Source of the DNA: Aspergillus flavus
Lineage: Eukaryota; Ascomycota; Eurotiomycetes; Eurotiales; Aspergillaceae
DNA: 64,000 bases
Assembly: GCF_009017415.1 (NCBI RefSeq)
Contig: NC_092409.1
Coordinates: forward strand, 5,952,001-6,016,000
Direction of reading: 5' to 3'
Position 1 is the stretch's first letter. Each line of letters starts with the position of its first letter. This document shows positions 56,046 to 64,000 of the stretch, piece by piece. Under the pieces are notes generated by a model. That model was given only the letters and a program-made list of their open reading frames with translations. It did no database searches and was not told where the DNA came from. Position numbers and translations under genes: made by a program.

Positions 56046-56534
56046 CTATTTTACGATTTCAATCGCTCGGAGGTGCAAGGGGTTCAAGTCTACAGACAAT
56101 GCCCAAATTTTGGGCCTCTCCAGATTGTCGCCTAGTACGTATTTGAAACAACCCTGATTTTGGATCTGGGGTTGTCGTTCTAAATAACGACCCAGGACTA
56201 TCGCCATAACCTTTACTAATAACGTGAGGAGCTCAGTGCTGAGCCTTCCATTTCTACTGCTGAAGATATTATTGCATTCTGTAGCCAGCTTCATGACTCC
56301 TACTAGACCAGATGCATTGAAGATTCTATGTTGAGGTTTGTTGCCCTCTCCAGCATCACTTCTAGTAGCTAACATTGGTGTCTTCGGTTCGTCATCGCTG
56401 TCATTGGTACTTAGTGTGACTAGTTCGTGGGATATTCCATCCTTCGGGAGCCCTCCCAACTGCTGTAAGACACTGGCAATCAACCAGACATCTTCTGCAA
56501 TGGCTATAAGTTCAGATCTTCCGGACTTCGTCAT
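56046..56534 (-). pseudogene. Orphan C-terminal fragment resembling AflR-type Zn2Cys6 regulators
   Basis: From the first ATG (56534) 162 codons read to the stop at 56046; the frame is open 15 codons further up without ATG. The segment MKLATECNNIFSSRNG followed by LLTLLVKVMAIVLGRYLERQ and a YVLGD...W...LSPLHL-like end (IWALSVDLNPLHLRAIEIV) has the spacing of the C-terminal regulatory domain of AflR-like proteins. No Zn2Cys6 cluster is found in the 700 bp upstream. It is therefore a fragment, or a chance resemblance. Evidence is by eye only. Confidence 0.33.
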
Positions 56535-57284
56535 GACAGCAAAAGCTTTAGGCTTAAGAGAGTATTCAATCTCGGTCACAGAAATCTAAGAATTGCGGAT
56601 CCAGATCCAACTGTTTCCATTAACGCAGGTCTTTGGAGGCATTACCGACTTACTATTAGAAGAAAACCCTTGATACGGTGAAGAGTTCGAATGACGGGGC
56701 GATGTAAGCCTCCTAAGCATTGATTAGTCTGAATCCTGTGATACATGTTACATCTCCATGTTGATGGTGGTTAACGAATCAGCTTGGTATGTCTACATTG
56801 AAAATGTATCCTGTTTCTGTATATTTAAGGCTAGTTGGTTCCATTTCGATATTACTGTGATATTTGAGATTAATTACCTTGAAGCTTCCTTATATTTTAG
56901 TGGCAATTTGATCTAGTCGTTAATAGCAGCCCAGAATAAGGCATCTTTCTACGAAAATATATAGCGGTATGCTGATCTCCTGCTTCCTGCTTGACTGGCA
57001 AGCTGATTCACGACGTATACATAACAGGGATTATAAGTTATTCATCACGTAGGCGCACGTAAATAGCTCCCCAGAATTACCCCTTAGCATGCTATGCGCA
57101 GAGTACTTCATGTCAAGACCGCAGTTATTTCCAAGTACGAACGGACAGTGAAGAATGTGTGCTCATCAGCCTTGGCAGTGACTGCCTTAAAGGGTATAGT
57201 GCGCCAAGAGAACGCGTGAAGCTATTCAAAATATTTTTCTCTGCTTGCCGACCTGCCTTGCGAGTTGCGACCGACTGACTTACG
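56535..57284. other. AT-rich intergenic between the orphan fragment and the transposase remnant
   Basis: Contains a perfect 13-base palindrome ggcagtgactgcc at 57174-57186, about 100 bp before the helix-turn-helix ORF. No matching inverted copy was found downstream. Confidence 0.4.
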
Positions 57285-57668
57285 ATGGCCGAATCAGCTA
57301 GGCCTGCTACTCCTGACCGTCAGAACTCTGCGCGTCTCGATCGAGACAATAGAATACGTATATTGACTCTACGGGACGCGGGGTTTACCTATCAAAAAAT
57401 TGTCGACCAGCTGCCCGGTATAACATATCGGCAGGTGCAATATACATGCCAAGTCCAGACATACTCACCTAAAAAGGCTCGTGGCAAAACACCCAAGCTG
57501 AGTGCCGCCCAAGTGGATGATATAATCGCCTTTATATCGTCCTCTGAGCGGACGAAACGGTTACCATACAAGAAGGTAATTGAAGAGCTTGAGCTAAAGG
57601 TTTCCACGGTGGCTTTGGCTAGAGCTCTTCGGAAGCGAGGTATCTCACGTGGTGTCGTGAAATCTTAA
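57285..57668 (+). mobile_element. Tc1/mariner-type transposase remnant: N-terminal helix-turn-helix part only
   Basis: A 127-codon frame from ATG 57285. RDNRIRILTLRDAGFTYQKI and LPGITYRQVQYTCQVQTYSP, then LSAAQVDDIIAFISSSERTK and ALARALRKRGISRGVVKS, match the paired helix-turn-helix DNA-binding half of fungal Tc1/mariner transposases. The catalytic DD(E/D) half, which normally begins right after this point, is absent: the frame stops and the next 400 bp read as nothing similar. It is either a truncated element or a retained stand-alone DNA-binding protein. No terminal inverted repeats or TA duplication could be defined. Confidence 0.72.
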
Positions 57669-58079
57669 CGGGCTTCCTTTTTTCGTCTTTCACCTTCTCT
57701 ATTGAAGCACGACCTGCCGGTTTTCTCTCTGCATACCCCGACTGTGTGGTGGCCACTCACGGAGCCGCATACTCCAGACTCCAGTCATTATGCAAACCTC
57801 ACGAAGATCTTCCCCGCTTTATCATTGCGAAGCACTGTCTCCATAGTCAATTTATTATACTACACCAGATTCGATTAGGGCAGGTGGAGGGGCGGTTGAT
57901 GATTGGTGGACGCCCCGAGGCTTATCGCCCGCGCCCGCATCCCGTGATCCGGCTATGACTTTCATGTCGGCCACTCTCTCTCTCCTTGTATTCAAGCCAT
58001 ATGTGGCATCAATAGATTCAAATATACCTCTTCATGTCGTGTGGGAACAAGAGGTATCCCACTGGGTGAGAATTGCGCA
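57669..58079. other. Intergenic, promoter of the Zn2Cys6 gene
   Basis: 0.41 kb, no transposase-like coding text and no gene. Confidence 0.45.
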
Positions 58080-60791
58080 ATGCCAACCGATAAGAAGCGC
58101 GCCGCACGAGCGTAAGTCTGCAGCATCAAGCTATCAAGAATTACTTTAGAGACTAACGTTCTATTATACAGCTGCGACGAATGCCGGCGCTTGAAGGAGA
58201 AGTGTGAAGGTGGGATTCCCTGCAGTAGATGCTCCCACTTTCGTCGCTCGTGTGAATTTAAGAATCGCGTATCAAGGGTGCGCGAATTTCGTGCCTACGT
58301 ACCGAGGTATTTTGGCTCGATGCCTACTATTTATACGTCCCTAACGGGCTGTTAGAACCAGATCCCCTGCCGTAAGAGCAGATGTCCGAGAGTTAGCTGA
58401 GCGCTCAACGTATATGGAGCGGATATTAAGACACACGATGCAAGGAATCTCCCTTGATACGGATACTCTCTCCCAGATGGCAAATGCCCTCGCGTCGAAT
58501 CAGGAGCATCCCAGGGAACCCCCTCTGGAACCCGAAGAGGTCGATGGACTCCCTATAGATGACGAAGCATGTACAATTGACCCGGTTGAAGATACTACTA
58601 CTCGTTCGTGCCCTTCTATGACTGCTGTACTTATTAACCGAGCTAATGTATGCCAGATTATTCTGGGGAATTCTCATACTGGAACTTTTCCATGCGCATC
58701 AAACACCAGATTGAACATCAAACCCGGCGATCAATTGCTCAGGTACACACTACAAATGTGTCATAGGACGAACGCTAACTGAAGCAGCACACTCGTAATG
58801 CCGATCAGCGGGTCTTTGAGTACTGGCGAGCGCAACAACTACGTTCTGGCCAGAGTCACCTATCCGCCGCCATTTCCTCCTGTCCGCCACGGCAAATAGC
58901 CAGGTTTCTGGCTAACACCTTTTTCAAGTACGCTGAAACACATTACTTTTTTGTCCAAAAGAGGTGGTTCTTCGAGAACCTCAACGTGCTTTATAGCGAC
59001 CCTGGCAGTTTTGGTAGGAAGGGTGCTGCTGTCATAAGCATTTTGCTTACCGTATTCGCGGTTGGGACACAGTATGCGTACTTGGACTCGCCCAGTCACA
59101 ATACAACGAGCGATGGAGACTTCTCGGAAGATGACATTGGTGCCACCTTCTATCAGAATGCGGTCCGACTATTACCTGAAATTATCGAATCGTCTTGTTT
59201 AGAAAGCGTCCAGGCATGCCTACTCTTCGGGTTTTACTCATTGCCAATTGATGCGTCCGGCCTCGGCTATATCTATATCAACCTCGCCGTGCGACTCGCT
59301 ATGCAGAATGGTATGCATCGGAAGTGTAAAAGTGACGTGTTCAACCCAGATATGATTGAGACGCGGAATCGTGTTTGGTGGACGGCATATTCGCTGGAGA
59401 GGTAAGGCACAATGGTTGTATGGACTGAGTACAAAGCTGATCGCGGGTTCGCAGAAAAGTATCTATTTTCCACGGGCGACCTTTATCCGTTCTGCGATCG
59501 GATGTCGACACAGATGTCCCCGAGTATCGCGAAGGGATGCACATCGAACATCCTCCTTGGAATATTGCACGCGCTGTCACATCTGTCCAACTTATCCATT
59601 TTCTTGAAGACTTCTTCCATGAATTGTGAGCGCCGAATCCACCCGTTAGACTTAGTACTGCAAAACACTGACGTTGGGTCTAGATCTCTCCTGCGACATT
59701 GTGAAAAGAAAGCAGTACCGAATATCTTGGCTCGTTTGTGGGACAAGAAACGCGCTATGGCAGATTGGTGGGATTCAATGCCACAAGATGTACTTGGTGG
59801 CTCAAGTCAACCACAGAATCTAAGCCGCGCTGCAGTGCATCTGCGCCTTGAGTATTGTCTAGTCAATATGTTTATCGGACGGCCATTTCTCCTTAGAGAC
59901 CGGACCACACAATCCCCCCGAAGCTCTCCAGCTGGACCAGAATTCACAAGTACAGGAGGCGAAAATGGCGAGGGCTCCAGTCCAAAGCAGACATCTAGTA
60001 CACAGAGTCTCGTCAAGGACTGCACAGAGGCTGCAACGGAGGTGATTCGACTTTGTCAAATACTGCAAAACAATGGTCCGGGTCTCGCCAGAGCTTCCTA
60101 CATTGAATACAGTTCGTGTCGGGCCTCACTACTAGTGTTGATCGCCTACTCCATCCAGAACCGTTCGGCGGAGTACCACAAAACACTACAAGACGGGCTG
60201 GATATGATCCGCGAAATGGCAGCCTCTGGGGACTCGGCACGATCGGAGGTGGCGCTAATTGAGGCGCTGGAACGAGCTCTTGCTCGTTTGCATTCCGAAG
60301 CACAACCTACACAGCCGAGTGATTTCCCCTCAGAGACAATACCTACGATGTCAGACTATGAAGCATTCAAGCAATGGGGATCATCCTGGAGGAGCGGTGG
60401 GGCACTGAATATGTGCGACAATGTTGCTGTCCCTGAAACAACTGCTGTAGTGTCAGCCGGCTCTGCACTGCCGCCTGTGAACTCGGATCCCAACTCGGTT
60501 GGTTATATGGAGCCTCTGAATCTCACTGCGTCATCAAATGAGTCCCGTCGAGATATGCAGATGGACGCCCTCAATGCCTGGGACCCGGTCAATGAGTTAT
60601 CCATCTTTGGTGCCGGCAATCTAGCACTGTCATCGGCATGGCCGACACAGACAGAAACGCAAGTGCTTGAGCAATTCCTTGCCGTGCCCGAGGCTGGCTT
60701 CGTGCCTCGTCTTGAAGCCGATCGCCACGGTGGTTTCGCACAAATGTTTCCCTACCGAGCGTCCCAAGACGCCAGGACATCTCCACGCTGA
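58080..60791 (+). CDS. Zn2Cys6 fungal-type transcription factor with fungal-specific TF domain
   Basis: Seven exons: 58080-58111, 58172-58306, 58356-58603, 58657-58742, 58788-59401, 59455-59625 and 59684-60791, giving 797 residues. The binuclear cluster CDECRRLKEKCEGGIPCSRC with a sixth Cys (C-x2-C-x6-C-x5-C-x2-C-x6-C) is at about residues 12-38. A linker and coiled segment follow. THYSGEFSYWNFSMRIKHQI (formed over the exon 3/4 junction) is a conserved pre-domain motif. The PF04082 region reads ...AVGTQYAYLDSP, SCLESVQACLLFGFYSLPID, LAVRLAMQNGMHRK, NRVWWTAYSLERKVSIFHGR. The C-terminal third is Ser/Thr/Gln rich, as in activation domains. It is a nuclear regulator binding CGG half-sites; targets are unknown. 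The 3' end lies 126 bp from the convergent HAD gene. Confidence 0.93.
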
Positions 60792-60917
60792 GCAAGGCCA
60801 TCGTTGGAACATTCTCATTGTATATTGCTGTAAATAGTACGTTATGATGACTGGATCAGCTTCAAGTTGTTGGTCTCACTGCAATGTGTATTCTTATTTA
60901 TTAATACCTCAAAAACA

Positions 60918-61640
60918 CTACCCCGAAACGGCAATAATCTTGTCCGCCATCTCAGGCAAAGAATCCTCCAACACCTCCAACTGGGTATCAAAGATCTCCG
61001 CACACGACTCCTTCTCATACACCGTACAATAAGCCCCTCTGAACCCGACCTTAACCGCCGCCGAAACATCCCACATATGCGCCGCCGCAAACCACTTCAC
61101 ATCCTCCTCTGCAAATTTCCCCATCGCAGGCCTATACGCCGCAAGTGTCGGCTTAGCCACTCCCTGCGAATCACAACTAATAAAGTTCTCCAACGGCATA
61201 TCCACCCCAGCCCGCTCAAAATACCCCCTCACACGCTTCGTATCCCCAGTCGTAAGACACCAAACCGTGAAACCCGCCTCTCGTAACTTCGCAAAGCACT
61301 CCCGGGTCCCGGGTCTCAGCTCCAGCTCCGAATATCCCTGGACACACTGATCCCTCTCAGCCTCCGTCGCAAACAACCTCGGGTCCTCGATTCCCGCCAT
61401 GTGTAACGTCCGATAGAACAGCGCCGTAATAACCTCTTTATACGGTTTATACCGTTCCGAAATCGACAAAAAGGTAAATTCAAGCTCGGCGGCGGTCATC
61501 CAGCTGAAGCCGAAGAAACGGGGCGTGATGCATTGCGCGCGCAGCTTGTCGCCGATGACGCGGTCGATGCAGTTGTAGAAGGCGTCGAAGGAGACACAGG
61601 TGCCGACGACGTCGAAGACGACGTGTTTCTTTGGGGTCAT
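60918..61640 (-). CDS. HAD-superfamily hydrolase, haloacid dehalogenase type II-like
   Basis: A single exon of 240 residues. Motif I is HVVFDVVGTCVSFDAF with nucleophile Asp10 (DxxGT, without the second Asp of phosphatases, as in haloacid dehalogenases). A helical cap covers about 20-95 (TAAELEFTFLSISERYKPYK). Motif II is VWCLTTGDTKRV (Thr), motif III the Lys in SQGVAKPTLAAYRPA, and motif IV AAHMWDVSAAVKVGFRGAYC. The lack of the phosphatase Asp+2 supports dehalogenase- or phosphonatase-like C-X bond chemistry, though many fungal members are uncharacterised. Codon usage in the coding strand is very C-ending. It is convergent with the Zn2Cys6 gene. Confidence 0.91.
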   Translation of the reverse strand: MTPKKHVVFDVVGTCVSFDAFYNCIDRVIGDKLRAQCITPRFFGFSWMTAAELEFTFLSISERYKPYKEVITALFYRTLHMAGIEDPRLFATEAERDQCVQGYSELELRPGTRECFAKLREAGFTVWCLTTGDTKRVRGYFERAGVDMPLENFISCDSQGVAKPTLAAYRPAMGKFAEEDVKWFAAAHMWDVSAAVKVGFRGAYCTVYEKESCAEIFDTQLEVLEDSLPEMADKIIAVSG

Positions 61641-62305
61641 TATTTCTTGTGTTTCTCTGTTGTGATTGTGGGATGTGGGGTTGGAATTATCGATGGGGTA
61701 TCACGCTTGTTTGTAGATGGTTTTAGTGTGTTGCGTGCTGTTGATCTCTCTAGTCACTTATTTATACTCAATTGGCCTTTGAGTCATGTTCTCACCCTAG
61801 AATGACCGTCCACGTGGTAAATACCATGAGTCGAGGTTGTGCTGACACTGGAACCGATAACGGAGGAAGCTGTTTACCGGGATAGACCTTATCGAGAGCT
61901 TTCCCCGCTATCACTGATACTCTTGTTATCGTCGCCGGCATTTGCAATACCGGTCGGATATCGCTTACCTGGTTGGGTAGGTCCGGGCCGGTAAGTTGTG
62001 ATTGGTTTGTTTTGCCGGTCGGCGGTCATGTGATGGATCTGATTAGACCAGATAAGATAATTGATAAGGCGGATAAGACAATCAACATCTGAATAATGGG
62101 GTTGAATTGGTGTAACATTGTTGTGATCATGATGATCCAATGGTATGATCGAGATGTATAATGTAAAATATTCTAAGTAGATGACGATCGTACGATGTAA
62201 ATTCTCATGAAAAGTGTTCTCCACTTGAATATGAATTATCATTGTTGTTACTATAACTGGTATCTTCAAGGTATATATATATTCCCCAAGGTTCAAGGAA
62301 TAACA
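61641..62305. other. Intergenic between HAD and permease genes
   Basis: 0.67 kb, AT-rich in 62030-62290 with several 'gataa' words on both strands. No gene recognised. Confidence 0.45.
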
Positions 62306-63967
62306 CTAAGACCACAAAATATTCAATCTCCTCCACCCCTTCTTCGGCTTCGGTTCCGGCTCCGGATTATTCTGATAATTCTCAATAAAAGGCCGAATCG
62401 GAATCTCCTCTAATGGAATAATCCTCGTCTTCTTGACGAACTTATAGCCCAGGTAGATAACCAAAATAAGCGGCCCGTTCAAATACGACGAGATAAACGT
62501 TTCCGTATCCCAATGTCCATGCATGAACGTCTTATAACCACCGGTAAAGAACAGAATGACTAACAGGATCAAAGAGAACCACGTACTCCAGGGCTGGAAT
62601 GGCGCTGCCCACGGCAGTTCCTTATGACGGTCTATGCCTTGCTTCTTGCATCCGTAGTAGAAACGGAGGTAGACGATACAGATACAGACCCAGTTTACTA
62701 GCGTGGATATGGCGACGATATCTTGTAACCAAGTGAAGACTGTACTTGCCGAGTCGGAGAGGGTCATGTAGCCTAGGGCCATGAAGAGGCCGTATAGCGC
62801 GACGGAGATGTAAGGGACGCCGAAGCGGTTCATTCGTTTGAAGAATTTCGGGGCGTGGCCGTTGCAGGCCATGCCGTAGAGGATGCGGGAGCCGCCGAGC
62901 ATGTTGGAATTTCCTGAGGACCAGGCGGAGGTGAGGACGACGGCGTTGATGATGGATGGTACTGCGGAGATGCCTGCGTTGCGGGCGGCGATGACGAAGG
63001 GGGAATGGGCTGCTGTGCTTGTTGAGCCGAGGAGATTGGGGTCGTTGGATGGGACGACTAGGCCGACCATGAAGATTGTTAAGATGTAGAAGAGGAAGAT
63101 TCGAACGAAGATCCGGCGCGCGGCTTGGGGGATCGCGTGGCGGGGATTGCGTGTTTCAGCGGCAGCCACTGTGATGTTGTCGATGCCGGAGTATGCGTAA
63201 AGAGCGTTGTCGAATGTAGTCCAGAATCCCATGAACCGGCCTAATGAGCCCTCAACCCCGAGGTATTGGACGAAGGGCCCTGGGTTCTTCCAGTAACTGA
63301 ATCCGATGGCTTTATGGTCGGGACCTCCTCCACATGTGATCACCAAGGCCATGATATTGATTCCAATGACTAGCATGATCTTCAGCATGGAGAAGCCGAA
63401 TTCCAGCTCTCCATAGATACGGACGAAGAGGAGTGCTGTGATGAGCATGACGACACCGAACACAGTTATCCAAATTGCATTGTTGATTGTTACCCAGAAC
63501 TGAACAATGACGGCCGCTGCGACAATCTCGGACGGAATTGATACCACGTAGGAGTATACATGGTTCCACCCAACGGCAAATGACAACGCAGGATCGCAGA
63601 AGAGTTCAAGGTATCGAATAGCACCACCTGTGAGAGGGGCCAGGGCGCCCATTTCACCAACGCCGAAGACAACGCTCGACACCGTGAGACCAATAATGGA
63701 GTATCCGAGAAAAGCTCCCAGAGGCCCCGCCGTTGCGATGGCTCGTCCAGAGCCCAGGAAAAGACCAGTTCCGATGGTACCAGCCAGCGCGATCATCTGA
63801 ATATGGCGCTGGTGGAGGCCTTGCTTGAAGTCATGCACCTCCTCCAGCTGGCCGGCGGTGTTCTCCACATCGTACGATCCCACATTGTCGTGGAAGCCTT
63901 TTTTCTCTGCAATAGATGTCGGACCAGCTTCGTCAAACGAGGGGTATTCTGCGGTATGGGGAGGCAT
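62306..63967 (-). CDS. Amino-acid permease, APC/YAT family
   Basis: A single exon of 553 residues. The cytosolic N-terminus ends with FKQGLHQRHIQMIALAGTIG leading into GTGLFLGSGRAIATAGPLGA, the YAT family signature in TM1. TM2-3 has GEMGALAPLTGGAIRYLELF (the family form is 'GEMxxxxPxxGxFxxxA'; here Arg-Tyr-Leu replace Phe and nearby residues). A long loop carries YWKNPGPFVQYLGVEGSLGR. YSGIDNITVAAAETRNPRHA is the conserved 'E(T/A)xNPRxxIP' loop. AWSSGNSNMLGGSRILYGMA covers TM8, with 12 TMs in total. It is a plasma-membrane amino-acid/H+ symporter. The specificity is not readable. The first ATG at 63967 gives a normal-length protein. Confidence 0.94.
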   Translation of the reverse strand: MPPHTAEYPSFDEAGPTSIAEKKGFHDNVGSYDVENTAGQLEEVHDFKQGLHQRHIQMIALAGTIGTGLFLGSGRAIATAGPLGAFLGYSIIGLTVSSVVFGVGEMGALAPLTGGAIRYLELFCDPALSFAVGWNHVYSYVVSIPSEIVAAAVIVQFWVTINNAIWITVFGVVMLITALLFVRIYGELEFGFSMLKIMLVIGINIMALVITCGGGPDHKAIGFSYWKNPGPFVQYLGVEGSLGRFMGFWTTFDNALYAYSGIDNITVAAAETRNPRHAIPQAARRIFVRIFLFYILTIFMVGLVVPSNDPNLLGSTSTAAHSPFVIAARNAGISAVPSIINAVVLTSAWSSGNSNMLGGSRILYGMACNGHAPKFFKRMNRFGVPYISVALYGLFMALGYMTLSDSASTVFTWLQDIVAISTLVNWVCICIVYLRFYYGCKKQGIDRHKELPWAAPFQPWSTWFSLILLVILFFTGGYKTFMHGHWDTETFISSYLNGPLILVIYLGYKFVKKTRIIPLEEIPIRPFIENYQNNPEPEPKPKKGWRRLNILWS

Positions 63968-64000
63968 CTTGCTCGAAACTACAATTTAGTGTTAAACGAG

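Noticed and set aside
57174..57186. 13-base palindrome ggcagtgactgcc upstream of the transposase remnant
   Set aside because: Considered as a terminal inverted repeat, but no matching copy exists on the other side and it is a self-palindrome, unlike Tc1/mariner ends.
1..64000. CRISPR arrays, rRNA, tRNA, polyketide/NRPS/terpene synthase genes
   Set aside because: Searched for by eye on both strands. No spaced direct repeats, no recognisable tRNA boxes, and none of the synthase core motifs were found.

Overview
The window is nuclear DNA of a filamentous ascomycete, most likely a member of the Eurotiales (Aspergillus/Penicillium type). The reasons are short introns (about 45-75 bp) with GT...AG ends, single-gene transcription units, and the kinds of protein family present. 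These include fungal P450s, a Zn2Cys6 regulator, a fungal rhodopsin-domain protein, a PNP/NB-ARC/TPR STAND protein, PF17111-type STAND N-terminal domain proteins, a BTB-family pseudogene and a secretory lipase. The genus is an inference from gene families. I see no tRNA or rRNA gene, no CRISPR array and no complete transposon.

Layout. 1-7.1 kb: the 5' end of an amidase gene running off the left edge, an F-box/DUF7600-like fragment, and a convergent pair of paralogous stand-alone STAND N-terminal-domain genes. 7.1-19.8 kb: a mostly empty stretch, a P450 (ent-kaurene-oxidase-like), a frameshifted BTB pseudogene, a DHA1 major facilitator, a secreted TAP-like serine peptidase and a fatty-acid-hydroxylase-superfamily di-iron protein. 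19.8-29 kb: a 3 kb gene-poor gap with one unexplained coding-looking exon, a secreted GMC oxidoreductase and a 1070-residue NLR-like protein (PNP, NB-ARC, five 42-residue TPRs). 29.7-37.2 kb: an FMN_bind_2 protein with a C-terminal frameshift, a DUR3-type urea/polyamine symporter divergent from an NtaA/DszA-type flavin monooxygenase, and a small C2H2 zinc-finger protein. 37.4-43.3 kb: a 116-bp tandem repeat, an alpha/beta hydrolase, a SET/MYND-type methyltransferase and a rhodopsin-domain membrane protein. 44.2-55.1 kb: a DHA2 efflux pump divergent from two tandem P450s, then an SCPx-like thiolase and a secretory lipase. 56-64 kb: an orphan AflR-like C-terminal fragment, a truncated Tc1/mariner helix-turn-helix ORF, a Zn2Cys6 activator, a haloacid-dehalogenase-like protein and an amino-acid permease.

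How the genes may work together (inference). The content is typical of an accessory region: transport, oxidation, secreted hydrolysis and self/non-self or innate-type receptors, with decayed genes between. There is no polyketide synthase, NRPS or terpene synthase, so no classical secondary-metabolite cluster is present. Two small modules stand out. One is the divergent DUR3-like transporter/NtaA-like monooxygenase pair beside a flavin-binding-fold protein, which suggests scavenging of nitrogenous compounds. The other is the DHA2 pump/P450/P450/SCPx-thiolase run followed by a lipase, which suggests lipid or sterol-like substrate processing. The two PF17111 genes and the PNP-NB-ARC-TPR gene share the domain repertoire of fungal STAND immunity and incompatibility systems. 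Exon boundaries given here were worked out by hand from splice signals, reading frame and family motifs. Every multi-exon model reported as a CDS closes in frame.
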